Of a stretch of DNA of 5,711 nt, positions 1-5,570 are shown piece after piece. The position numbers were made by a program, and so were the translations under genes. The stretch is taken from assembly GCA_013329565.1 (NCBI GenBank), contig DUJZ01000178.1, positions 1 to 5,711 on the forward strand, given 5' to 3'. Under the pieces are notes generated by a model. That model was not told the origin of the DNA. It saw only the letters and a program-made list of their open reading frames with translations, and did not search any database. Position 1 is the first letter of the stretch, and each line of letters begins with the position of its first letter. This DNA is from Methanomassiliicoccales archaeon. Its GTDB lineage: Archaea > Thermoplasmatota > Thermoplasmata > Methanomassiliicoccales > UBA472.

Positions 1-1
1 C

Positions 2-46
2 CGCAGGGAACTGGAGACGAAGGGATATGAACACTTCCGGCGCTGA
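2..46 (+). CDS. Possible C-terminal tail of an upstream gene (partial)
   Basis: Frame 2 is open from the left edge and ends at TGA 44-46, giving the tail RRELETKGYEHFRR. Its codons mostly end in G or C, as in the complete genes of this window, and the peptide is charged and protein-like. If real, it overlaps the amrS start by 20 bases. The alternative is frame 1, which ends at TGA 28-30 with a 4-base ATGA overlap (tail PQGTGDEGI) but has poorer third-position composition. Either way amrS probably lies downstream of another gene in an operon. The tail is too short to identify, and I cannot say whether it is the AMMECR1 or Memo partner. Confidence 0.35.
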   Translation, partial: RRELETKGYEHFRR

Positions 47-1049
47 TCTCAAGGATGCCCTGTTCTGGGAAACGGAAAAGGACGCCGTGCGCTGCCATCT
101 CTGCCCCCATTCCTGCCTGATCAAGGATGGTAAGGTCGGAATATGCCGGGTTCGGCGCAACATCGGTGGCGCACTCAAGGCTCTAAGCTACGGCGTAGTG
201 TCCTCCGTGCATCTGGATCCGTTGGAGAAGAAGCCGCTTTTCCACTTCCGTCCCGGGGAACCAGTTCTTTCATTCGGGGGATTGAGCTGCAACCTCCGAT
301 GCCAGCATTGCCAGAACTTCACCATAGCCCAGGTCGGCCTCGATGAGAGCATTTCACGATACATACCTCCGGAGGACGTACCAGGGATGTGCGAACGGGC
401 CGGATCGAACGGAGTGGCCTGGACCTACAACGAGCCGACCATCTGGTACGAGTACTTGCTCGAAGCGAGCCGCCTGTGCAAGGAACGAGGTCTTTTCACC
501 GTCTCCGTCACCAACGGCTTCATCCAGGAGGCACCGCTTCGTTCCCTGAAGGGCGTCATCGACGCCATGAACATCGACGTGAAAGGATTCACGGAGAATT
601 TCTATGGCGAGGTCTGCAAGGGCAGCCTGGCTCCCGTCCTCAAGGCATGTGAAGTGGCCAGGGAGATCGGCGTCCACGTCGAGCTGACATATCTCGTCAT
701 CCCCGGAAAGAACGACAAGCAGCAGGAGATCTCCGACTTCTGCCAGTGGGTCCGGGACAGCATGGGAACGCGGACGCCGGTGCACTTCTCCCGCTTCCAT
801 CCCGATTTCAAGATGGAGGACGTGCCGCCGACCCCGCGGTCGACCATGGACATGGCTCTGCTAGAGGGCAAGAACCACGGGCTTGATTACGTCTACATTG
901 GCAACATCGCCACGGAGCGGGGGGAGAACACCTACTGTCCGAAATGCGGCTCGCTTCTCGTCCGCCGCTCTGGATTCTCAGCCGAGGTCCTGGGAGTGAA
1001 GGACAAGGCCTGCTCGAAATGCGGGCGTGTTGCGGACCTCATCTGGTAG
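27..1049 (+). CDS. amrS: AmmeMemoRadiSam system radical SAM enzyme (AmrS)
   Basis: This 340-residue protein is a radical SAM enzyme related to pyruvate formate-lyase activating enzymes. The radical SAM 4Fe-4S motif CxxxCxxC is at C88, C92 and C95 (SCNLRCQHCQN). It is preceded by the family's N-terminal Cys cluster (C23, C26, C30, C40, in CHLCPHSC and GIC). Other family features are WTYNEPT (132-138), MNIDVKGF (181-188), HFSRFHPDFKM (253-263) and YIGNIA (290-295). Two C-terminal Cys pairs (C304/C307 and C329/C332) look like a zinc ribbon. The length is normal for the family. In many genomes it accompanies AMMECR1 and Memo proteins; the reaction is not settled to my knowledge and the substrate is unknown. 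Neither partner is visible here. The ATG at 27 is chosen because homologues start shortly before the CxLCPH motif and a GGAG lies at 13-16. It converges on the peptidase gene with only 6 bases between stop codons. Confidence 0.95.
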   Translation: MNTSGADLKDALFWETEKDAVRCHLCPHSCLIKDGKVGICRVRRNIGGALKALSYGVVSSVHLDPLEKKPLFHFRPGEPVLSFGGLSCNLRCQHCQNFTIAQVGLDESISRYIPPEDVPGMCERAGSNGVAWTYNEPTIWYEYLLEASRLCKERGLFTVSVTNGFIQEAPLRSLKGVIDAMNIDVKGFTENFYGEVCKGSLAPVLKACEVAREIGVHVELTYLVIPGKNDKQQEISDFCQWVRDSMGTRTPVHFSRFHPDFKMEDVPPTPRSTMDMALLEGKNHGLDYVYIGNIATERGENTYCPKCGSLLVRRSGFSAEVLGVKDKACSKCGRVADLIW

Positions 1050-1055
1050 CTCGGA

Positions 1056-1937
1056 TCAAGCGCCCATGAGGTACAGCAGAGGATTGCCCATCAATAGCGA
1101 GAAGGGCACCGCTAACGTCAGCGGTACAAGGAACGGTACCTTGGGGGTCACCCACGGCCGGTCCACGCCCGCTGCCTGCAGGGCATCCCAATCGATCTCA
1201 TCGTCCTGACGGGAGAGCAGGGCCGTCCTTACCTTTCCGTCGGCCACCCTTTCCATGGGCCAAACGTGCTTCTTCTTCGCGTCCTCGATCGTCATCCTGG
1301 TACCGAACAGCATCAATGGGAATCGTATGTCCCGCCGGGCAATGTTCAACAACAGCATACCGACGGGCACCAGCAAGGTGAGTATGGCTCCATTGAAGAG
1401 CACCAGCACCGGGAACGGGAGCATGGTCAACGCGGCCGGGTCGTTCAGCTCCATAACTGGCAGGCCAGCGAGTTCCGGGTAGATAGGGAACACCAACGAG
1501 AGGGCGATCAATGCCTTGGCGTCAGCGCCACCCTTGATCACGTTCAGCTGGTACATGACGAAGAAGAACACGATGAGCAGCGGTATGGAGATCATCGTCC
1601 AATAGCGGCCTTCGCCGAAATGCTCCAGGCTCAGATAGCCGAACGCCAGGAACGTAAGGGCGTATAGCAGCAGCGGTGCGACGTTAACGCCCTCCTCGAA
1701 CATCCCGCGACGGTCGCGAAGAAGGTCGGCGAACACCAGGGTGATCAGCACCAGGCAGACCAGGAACGTCCAGGAAGCGCCTTCGTCCAAAAGCTGGACC
1801 CCGAAAAGGAGGGAGCCGCCCGCGCCCATGATGTACCAGTGCCCGTCGGAAGCGGTCCGGCTACGCCAATCGGATACGGACGCGGCGACCATGATCGCCA
1901 AGGCCAGCGCGATCCGGGTCCAGGTCAGCTCTTCCAT
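1056..1937 (-). CDS. A24 family prepilin/preflagellin (class III signal) peptidase
   Basis: A 293-residue polytopic membrane aspartyl protease of the FlaK/PibD/EppA type, which cleaves class III signal peptides of archaellins and archaeal type IV pilins at the inner face of the membrane. The two expected catalytic aspartates are visible: D23 in SVSDWRSR after the first helix, and D139 in KGGADAKAL (135-143), the archaeal form of the GxGD motif. Hydrophobic segments lie near 7-22, 35-50, 56-71, 87-102, 113-133, 172-198 and 268-291. The C-terminal part (about 205-291), with TRMTIEDAKKKHVWPMERV and WVTPKVPFLVPLT, matches the archaeal A24 C-terminal domain (Arc_PepC_II type). An in-frame stop at 1944-1946 just upstream makes the ATG at 1937 the first possible start. 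No pilin or archaellum gene is adjacent, so the substrate cannot be inferred. Confidence 0.93.
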   Translation of the reverse strand: MEELTWTRIALALAIMVAASVSDWRSRTASDGHWYIMGAGGSLLFGVQLLDEGASWTFLVCLVLITLVFADLLRDRRGMFEEGVNVAPLLLYALTFLAFGYLSLEHFGEGRYWTMISIPLLIVFFFVMYQLNVIKGGADAKALIALSLVFPIYPELAGLPVMELNDPAALTMLPFPVLVLFNGAILTLLVPVGMLLLNIARRDIRFPLMLFGTRMTIEDAKKKHVWPMERVADGKVRTALLSRQDDEIDWDALQAAGVDRPWVTPKVPFLVPLTLAVPFSLLMGNPLLYLMGA

Positions 1938-1960
1938 GGCCGGTCATTGGACGAACGACG

Positions 1961-1966
1961 ATTAAT
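1961..1966 (-). promoter_or_regulatory. TATA-like element of the peptidase gene; probably leaderless
   Basis: Read on the minus strand, ATTAAT sits in an AT-rich patch preceded by purine/A-rich sequence (GGCAAACC) that could serve as a BRE. Its centre is about 26 bases before the ATG at 1937, which puts the expected transcription start at or next to the start codon. No Shine-Dalgarno sequence is visible. Both points suggest a leaderless mRNA, which is common in archaea. Position and composition are seen; function is inferred. Confidence 0.45.
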
Positions 1967-1975
1967 GGTTTGCCA

Positions 1976-1985
1976 CCGGCGCCGG
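1976..1985. repeat. GC-rich palindrome in the divergent promoter region
   Basis: CCGGCGCCGG is a perfect 10-base palindrome lying between the TATA-like elements of the two divergent genes, about 10 bases upstream of that of the channel gene. It could be a regulator binding site shared by both promoters. In GC-rich DNA a palindrome of this length can arise by chance, so confidence in a function is low. Confidence 0.3.
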
Positions 1986-1994
1986 GTGAGAAAT

Positions 1995-2004
1995 CCTAAA
2001 TAGG
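1995..2004 (+). promoter_or_regulatory. TATA box with BRE for the mechanosensitive channel gene
   Basis: CCTAAATAGG is a good archaeal TATA-like element, preceded by the purine-rich GAGAAA (1988-1993) expected of a BRE. A start about 25 bases downstream falls near 2025, leaving a leader of roughly 10-13 bases before the ATG at 2037. That leader holds only a weak AGGGA (2025-2029) as possible ribosome binding sequence. Confidence 0.6.
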
Positions 2005-2020
2005 CGGTAAGTTTAACGCC
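2003..2020. promoter_or_regulatory. Near-palindrome between TATA box and start site (operator candidate)
   Basis: GGCGgTAAGTTTAaCGCC has inverted GGCG/CGCC and TAA/TTA arms with one mismatched pair (2007/2016) around a GT centre. It begins at the end of the channel gene's TATA box and ends just before the predicted transcription start. A repressor bound here would block transcription initiation. The symmetry is seen directly; the operator role is inferred. Confidence 0.35.
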
Positions 2021-2036
2021 CGCCAGGGAAAGTACG

Positions 2037-3581
2037 ATGAGGTCACGGACGGCTCTCAACCTCGCCGGGCTCTTGTTGCTCGGTCTGATGGTCTTCACGG
2101 CAGCTTTCGTTCCAGCCGTTTCCGCGGACCGGGTCAACGGCTTCATGGTCGGAGATGCCGAGCTGACGACCGCCGCTGGAACTCCGGCCAGTTTCGAATG
2201 GATCCTCTACAACAACGACACCGTTCCCTACGTCATCACTCCCACGTCCGATCCTTCCAGCAATGGCGAGTTCTCGGCGGTCTTCGACCAGAGCTATCTT
2301 ACGATGTATCCGGGGGAATCGGAATCCATCATCATGACCGTGACCACGGTCCGGGAGATGTCCTCGTCCACGCTGGTGTTCCAGGTGCATTTCGACATCA
2401 CCCAGATGAACGAGCTCGGTAACTCCTTCTCCATCAACAGCACGGTTCAGCTTAAGGTGGTGCCGGTATTCGGCGCGGGGGCCGGGGACAATAAGATACT
2501 GGGAACGTGGGAGAACAATCTCCCCTGGCCGCTCGACGGGAACGCCGGCGCCTTCGTGGTGAGCGTGGGGATCTGGGCGCTGATCGCGCTGTTCGTCATC
2601 CTGGTGGCCGATCCGTTATTGCATCGGTTCACATCCAAGACCGCCACCGAGCTGGACGATATGGTCCTGAAGATTATTCGTGGGCCGGTCTTGCTGCTGA
2701 TGGTGCTCTTCGGGGCGGTCAATTCCCTGGAGATACTCAACCTCAGCCGCAGCCTGATCGCCGATCTGGAGCTCGCTTACAACGTGGCGTTCATATTGGT
2801 CATGGCCTGGCTCTCCTACAAGATATACGCCGGGGTCATCGTGCACTACGGACACAAGCTGGCCGCCAAGACCGACTCCGAGGTGGACGACGTTCTCCTG
2901 CCCATCCTGGAGAAGCTGGGCATGATAGTCATACCGATAGTCGCCCTGGCGGTCATCCTCGGACTTTTCGGTTACAATCTCACCGTGATCCTGGCCGGCA
3001 TGGGGTTCATGGGCATAGTGATAGGTTACGCCGCCCAGGCCACCCTGGCCAACTTCTTCGCCGGTATGCAGATGATGTTCGACCGTCCTTTCAGGATAGG
3101 GGACCTGCTCCGCCTGGACAACGGCGACATATGCGAGGTGCGCCATATCGGCATGCGGGCGACGGAGCTGTACAACACCTTCACCAACGAGATGGTGATC
3201 GTTCCGAACAACGACATCGCCAACAAGAAGATCGTGAACATGGTGCAACCGGACCGCCGGCTGAAGATAGCCGTTGCCGTCGGTGTATCCTACGGAAGCG
3301 ACGTGGACACCGTCATGCGCCTGATGAAGGAGGCCGCGCAATCCCTCCCGGAGGTCATGGACGACCCGGACCACCAGACGGTGGTCCGCTTCAGCGACTT
3401 CGCCGATTCCTCGCTCAACTTCACCGCCTTCATCTGGGTCAAGGACCTGGACCTGCAGTTCAAGGTGGCGTCCGATTATCGTGCCGAACTGCTTCGCCGG
3501 TTCGACAACAACGGGATCGAGATACCCTTCCCGCAATCGGTGGTTTGGTTACGAGATCTCGGAAAGGCCGAAGAGGGCTGA
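2037..3581 (+). CDS. MscS-family mechanosensitive ion channel with N-terminal extracytoplasmic domain
   Basis: This 514-residue protein is expected to open under membrane tension and release solutes during hypo-osmotic shock. Residues 1-30 form a Sec-type signal peptide (RSR, a hydrophobic core, then AVSA). Residues about 35-142 are rich in alternating hydrophobic and polar stretches, resemble an Ig-like/NEW3-type beta-sandwich, and carry NxS/T sequons at N60 and N134. Membrane segments follow near 170-191, 213-229, 244-266 and 294-311, then the pore helix about 315-345 with the Gly/Ala pattern GMGFMGIVIGYAAQATLANF. The MscS beta domain starts at RPFRIGD (349-355) and contains VPNNDIANKKIVNM (389-402); the alpha/beta domain ends with PFPQSVVWLRD (498-507). 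KTATELDDMVLKI (201-213) and KTDSEVDDVLLPI (278-290) are an internal repeat. The channel part is a typical MscS; the N-terminal domain is the unusual part. It has its own promoter. Confidence 0.95.
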   Translation: MRSRTALNLAGLLLLGLMVFTAAFVPAVSADRVNGFMVGDAELTTAAGTPASFEWILYNNDTVPYVITPTSDPSSNGEFSAVFDQSYLTMYPGESESIIMTVTTVREMSSSTLVFQVHFDITQMNELGNSFSINSTVQLKVVPVFGAGAGDNKILGTWENNLPWPLDGNAGAFVVSVGIWALIALFVILVADPLLHRFTSKTATELDDMVLKIIRGPVLLLMVLFGAVNSLEILNLSRSLIADLELAYNVAFILVMAWLSYKIYAGVIVHYGHKLAAKTDSEVDDVLLPILEKLGMIVIPIVALAVILGLFGYNLTVILAGMGFMGIVIGYAAQATLANFFAGMQMMFDRPFRIGDLLRLDNGDICEVRHIGMRATELYNTFTNEMVIVPNNDIANKKIVNMVQPDRRLKIAVAVGVSYGSDVDTVMRLMKEAAQSLPEVMDDPDHQTVVRFSDFADSSLNFTAFIWVKDLDLQFKVASDYRAELLRRFDNNGIEIPFPQSVVWLRDLGKAEEG

Positions 3582-3585
3582 CCAG

Positions 3586-3595
3586 AAAAAATATG
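3586..3595 (+). promoter_or_regulatory. TATA-like element for the nitroreductase-led operon
   Basis: AAAAAATATG lies 5 bases after the channel gene's stop codon in a short 56-base gap. A start about 25 bases downstream would fall near 3617, leaving a leader of about 20 bases that contains the GAGGTGG ribosome binding site (3624-3630). The CATATAT at 3607-3613 is a second candidate, but it would put the start site downstream of the ribosome binding site. Read-through from the channel gene is also possible. Confidence 0.45.
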
Positions 3596-3600
3596 CCCTT

Positions 3601-3630
3601 CCACCTCATATATCGACAGCGTTGAGGTGG
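3601..3630. repeat. Perfect 8+8 inverted repeat containing the Shine-Dalgarno sequence
   Basis: CCACCTCA (3601-3608) and TGAGGTGG (3623-3630) are exact reverse complements separated by 14 bases. The right arm is the ribosome binding site of the nitroreductase, 7 bases before its ATG. In RNA the arms would pair and hide that site; as DNA the repeat spans the predicted transcription start and could be an operator. Which applies depends on the true 5' end, which the sequence alone does not settle. Confidence 0.6.
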
Positions 3631-3637
3631 GTGTCAG

Positions 3638-4144
3638 ATGGAAGTCACAGGCGCGATGAAGGCTCGGAGAAGCATCAGGAAGTTCAAGCGAAAGGAGATA
3701 CCGTCGGAGCTGCTGGACCACATTCTGGAGATGGCCCGCATAGCTCCGTCCGGAGCGAACCGGCAGTCCTGGGAGATGGTCGTGATAACCGACCGTCAGA
3801 GGCTGAAGGACCTAGTGCCGATATGCAAGGGCCAGGCGTTCGTAGGAGACTGCTCGGCCTTTTTGATCGGCATCGACGATCCGCAGCAGAAGTGGGCCAA
3901 GGTGGACCTCGCCATCGCCATCGATCACATCACGCTGGCGGCGGTCGAGGAAGGACTGGGCACTTGTTGGATCGGGGCGTTCGACCAGGCCCGCATGGCC
4001 GAGTTCATCGGGATTCCAGCCGATCGCACGGTGACCGTCTGCCTGGCATTGGGATATCCGGACGAAACGCCAGCCGCCCGAGGCCGCAAGAAGGCCGAGG
4101 AGCTGTTCAGCTGGGACCGCTACGGCGAGCGCGACCGGATATGA
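3638..4144 (+). CDS. Nitroreductase family protein (FMN-dependent)
   Basis: A compact 168-residue cytoplasmic flavoprotein of the nitroreductase fold, which normally works as an FMN-containing dimer using NAD(P)H or another donor. FMN-contact signatures are visible: RRSIRKF at 10-16, APSGANRQSW at 36-45, GLGTCWIGAFD at 106-116, and the C-terminal LGYPDETP (138-145) followed by basic RGRKK (148-152). No ferredoxin domain is fused, unlike some archaeal relatives. The family reduces nitroaromatics, quinones or other electrophiles, but substrates are not predictable from these motifs. The start is supported by GAGGTGG at 3624-3630. The stop codon overlaps the next gene's ATG by 4 bases (ATGA, 4141-4144), so it heads an operon with the repair fusion, which hints at a role against reactive nitrogen or electrophilic compounds. 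Confidence 0.93.
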   Translation: MEVTGAMKARRSIRKFKRKEIPSELLDHILEMARIAPSGANRQSWEMVVITDRQRLKDLVPICKGQAFVGDCSAFLIGIDDPQQKWAKVDLAIAIDHITLAAVEEGLGTCWIGAFDQARMAEFIGIPADRTVTVCLALGYPDETPAARGRKKAEELFSWDRYGERDRI

Positions 4145-5085
4145 TCGACCGGGAGTTCCATCTCCAGGACCATGACCTTTATCTAGAAGCGTTCAAGCTG
4201 GCCGCTCAGATCCCTCAAGGGAAGGTGAGCACCTACGGGGCCATCGCCAGGGCGCTCGGCGACGTTTCCGCGTCCCGGACGGTGGGGCAGATCATGTCCG
4301 CCGATAGAGAGCGGCCTTTCAAAGTACCATGCCACAGGGTGATATATTCCGACGGGCGCACAGGCTGGTACACCGGGATGGGGCACGGCGCCGATAGGAA
4401 GAGGGAGATGCTGCGTTCCGAAGGAGTGGATATCCTGGAGGACAGGGTCAATAATCTGGAGGATACGATATTCACCGATTTCTCGGGCGATCCTCTCCTT
4501 ACACGAATGGCCGAGGCCCAAAGGGAGGTTGCTTCCTCCGTATCGCAGGAGGGGGACGCCATGAAGTTCGAACGCCTGGCCGCTCTCGACGTCTCTTATC
4601 GCGGGGACGAGGCGTTCGCCGCCATGGTGGCCGTCGACCGCAAAGGCAAGGTCCTGGAGGAACGCACCGCCCGCTGCACGGTGAACTTCCCCTACGTGCC
4701 TGGGTATCTCGGATTCCGGGAGATGCGACCTTATTCGGCCGCAATGGGCGAACCGCGAAAGGACACCCTGTACCTGATCGACGGTCACGGGAGGGCGCGC
4801 CCGAGGCGAGCGGGGGTGGCCTGCCAGTTCGGGGTGGTGCACGGCGTTGCCGCAGCAGGTGTGGCCAAGACGATACTGACCGGAGCGATGAAGGGCGATT
4901 CGTTGATATTGGACGGCGAGGAGGCCGGGCGTCTGGTCCGAACCTGTGACGGGCGCACGTACTTCGCTTCCGTCGGGCATCTGGCCAGCCTGGATTCCCT
5001 CTGCCGCGCCCTGACCTCCCTATCCGTTGATCCCATGATCTCAGCACATCGTCTGGCGACCAGGTTCAGGCGGTCCGGGACATGA
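4141..5085 (+). CDS. nfi: O6-alkylguanine-DNA alkyltransferase / endonuclease V fusion
   Basis: A 314-residue two-domain DNA repair protein. Residues about 10-98 are the DNA-binding/catalytic domain of the Ogt/AGT family: IPQGKVSTYGAIARALG (24-40), the arginine-finger position R46, and the acceptor C64 in VPCHRV (62-67). It takes an alkyl group from O6-alkylguanine onto C64. The usual N-terminal AGT domain is absent. Residues about 115-305 are endonuclease V, which nicks near deoxyinosine: DVSY (D150), FPYVPGYLGFRE (183-194, E194), DGHG (D214) and SVGH (H280) give the metal-binding and catalytic set; K243 lies in GVAKT. The usual HPR after DGHG is RPR here (R220). The same fusion has been shown to carry both activities in Ferroplasma acidarmanus (from memory). 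The reading frame is open well upstream, but the ATG at 4141 fits the domain start and overlaps the nitroreductase stop as ATGA. Confidence 0.95.
   Translation: MIDREFHLQDHDLYLEAFKLAAQIPQGKVSTYGAIARALGDVSASRTVGQIMSADRERPFKVPCHRVIYSDGRTGWYTGMGHGADRKREMLRSEGVDILEDRVNNLEDTIFTDFSGDPLLTRMAEAQREVASSVSQEGDAMKFERLAALDVSYRGDEAFAAMVAVDRKGKVLEERTARCTVNFPYVPGYLGFREMRPYSAAMGEPRKDTLYLIDGHGRARPRRAGVACQFGVVHGVAAAGVAKTILTGAMKGDSLILDGEEAGRLVRTCDGRTYFASVGHLASLDSLCRALTSLSVDPMISAHRLATRFRRSGT
4547..4563 (+). promoter_or_regulatory. Internal Shine-Dalgarno and in-frame ATG within the repair fusion
   Basis: AGGAGGGGG at 4547-4555 precedes an in-frame ATG at 4561-4563 (M141) with 8 bases between GGAGG and the ATG. 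Initiation here would give a separate 174-residue polypeptide beginning MKFERLAALDVSY, which contains every endonuclease V catalytic residue but lacks the domain's N-terminal helix (about 115-138). It is one of the strongest Shine-Dalgarno matches in the window. The bases also simply encode Q-E-G-D, so chance is possible. Confidence 0.35.
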
Positions 5086-5522
5086 CCGAGTACGCCTGCA
5101 CTAATGACTGCTTGACGTCCGAGGAGAGGAAGAAGATACTCTCCCGCCTCCATTCCTTGCTTTTCTGGGTGGGGGAGAACGTACCGAACACCGAGGAGCT
5201 TGACGGCCGGAACGTGCAGTTAAAGGATGTGGTCTTCCGATTCATCACCGAGCAGCAGCCGAACGAGGACACGGTGCGCAGCGCCCATGAGCTGGCCAGG
5301 TCACTGGAGCACAAGGCCCGGTCTCTGGAGAGGGACCTGCGTCTGGAACCCATTGAGAGGGAGACCGCCTACCGGGTGATGCACGAGGCGCTCGGCCTAC
5401 TAAGGGCCGTGGACGAGCTGCGAGACATCAAGGTGAAGGACCGCAACTTGAAGGCCAGGGAGCTGATGTCCAAGGTATCGGACGAAAAGCGGTGGTTGGG
5501 CTTCCTGCAAGAGGTCAGGTAA
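5082..5522 (+). CDS. Uncharacterised archaeal protein, probable DUF5788 family
   Basis: A 146-residue soluble, mostly helical and highly charged protein of unknown function. The core begins with TSEERKKILSRLHSLLFWVG (12-31), then NVPNTEELDGRNVQLKDVVF (33-52), a pattern I associate with the archaeal DUF5788 family; this is recognition from memory. The second half (about 63-115) is rich in Leu, Glu and Arg with heptad-like spacing and may form a helical hairpin or coiled coil; LLRAVDELRDIK (106-117) also fits the family. No signal peptide, membrane segment or metal motif is evident; the two Cys (C6, C10) lie outside the core. Its ATG overlaps the stop of the repair fusion as ATGA (5082-5085), so it is the last gene of a translationally coupled three-gene operon. 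That suggests, but does not show, a link to the repair or stress function. Confidence 0.85.
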   Translation: MTEYACTNDCLTSEERKKILSRLHSLLFWVGENVPNTEELDGRNVQLKDVVFRFITEQQPNEDTVRSAHELARSLEHKARSLERDLRLEPIERETAYRVMHEALGLLRAVDELRDIKVKDRNLKARELMSKVSDEKRWLGFLQEVR

Positions 5523-5527
5523 GTGCG

Positions 5528-5532
5528 TTTTT
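5528..5532 (+). terminator. Short T-run after the operon, possible terminator
   Basis: TTTTT begins 6 bases after the TAA stop at 5520-5522, as expected for archaeal intrinsic termination, which needs mainly an oligo-T tract. It lies largely in the loop of a weak GCGT/ACGC hairpin (5525-5537). A second weak hairpin, CGCGTA (5535-5540) with TACGCG (5554-5559), follows. The signal is short and unproven. Confidence 0.3.
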
Positions 5533-5570
5533 CACGCGTATCTACTCATTATTTACGCGCTTTCTAGGAA

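Noticed and set aside
2616..3536. 306-residue minus-strand open frame opposite the channel gene
   Set aside because: It is H/V/E/D-rich antisense shadow with no motif or initiation signal.
3607..3613. CATATAT as the TATA box of the nitroreductase
   Set aside because: A start 25 bases downstream would fall at about 3634-3636, after the good Shine-Dalgarno at 3624-3630. The A-rich element at 3586-3595 fits better.
2507..3625. Long plus-strand open frame inside the channel gene
   Set aside because: Its product is rich in R, G, H and Q with no recognisable domain, typical of a shifted frame in GC-rich DNA, while the overlapping frame encodes a clear MscS channel.
3481..4140. In-frame extension of the repair fusion upstream of 4141
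   Set aside because: The frame happens to be open back through the nitroreductase and the end of the channel gene, but the translation there is low-complexity R/G/H-rich shadow sequence. The AGT domain begins naturally at the ATGA overlap at 4141.
4183..4980. 265-residue minus-strand open frame opposite the repair fusion
   Set aside because: The plus strand shows complete AGT and endonuclease V active sites; the antisense product shows no domain.
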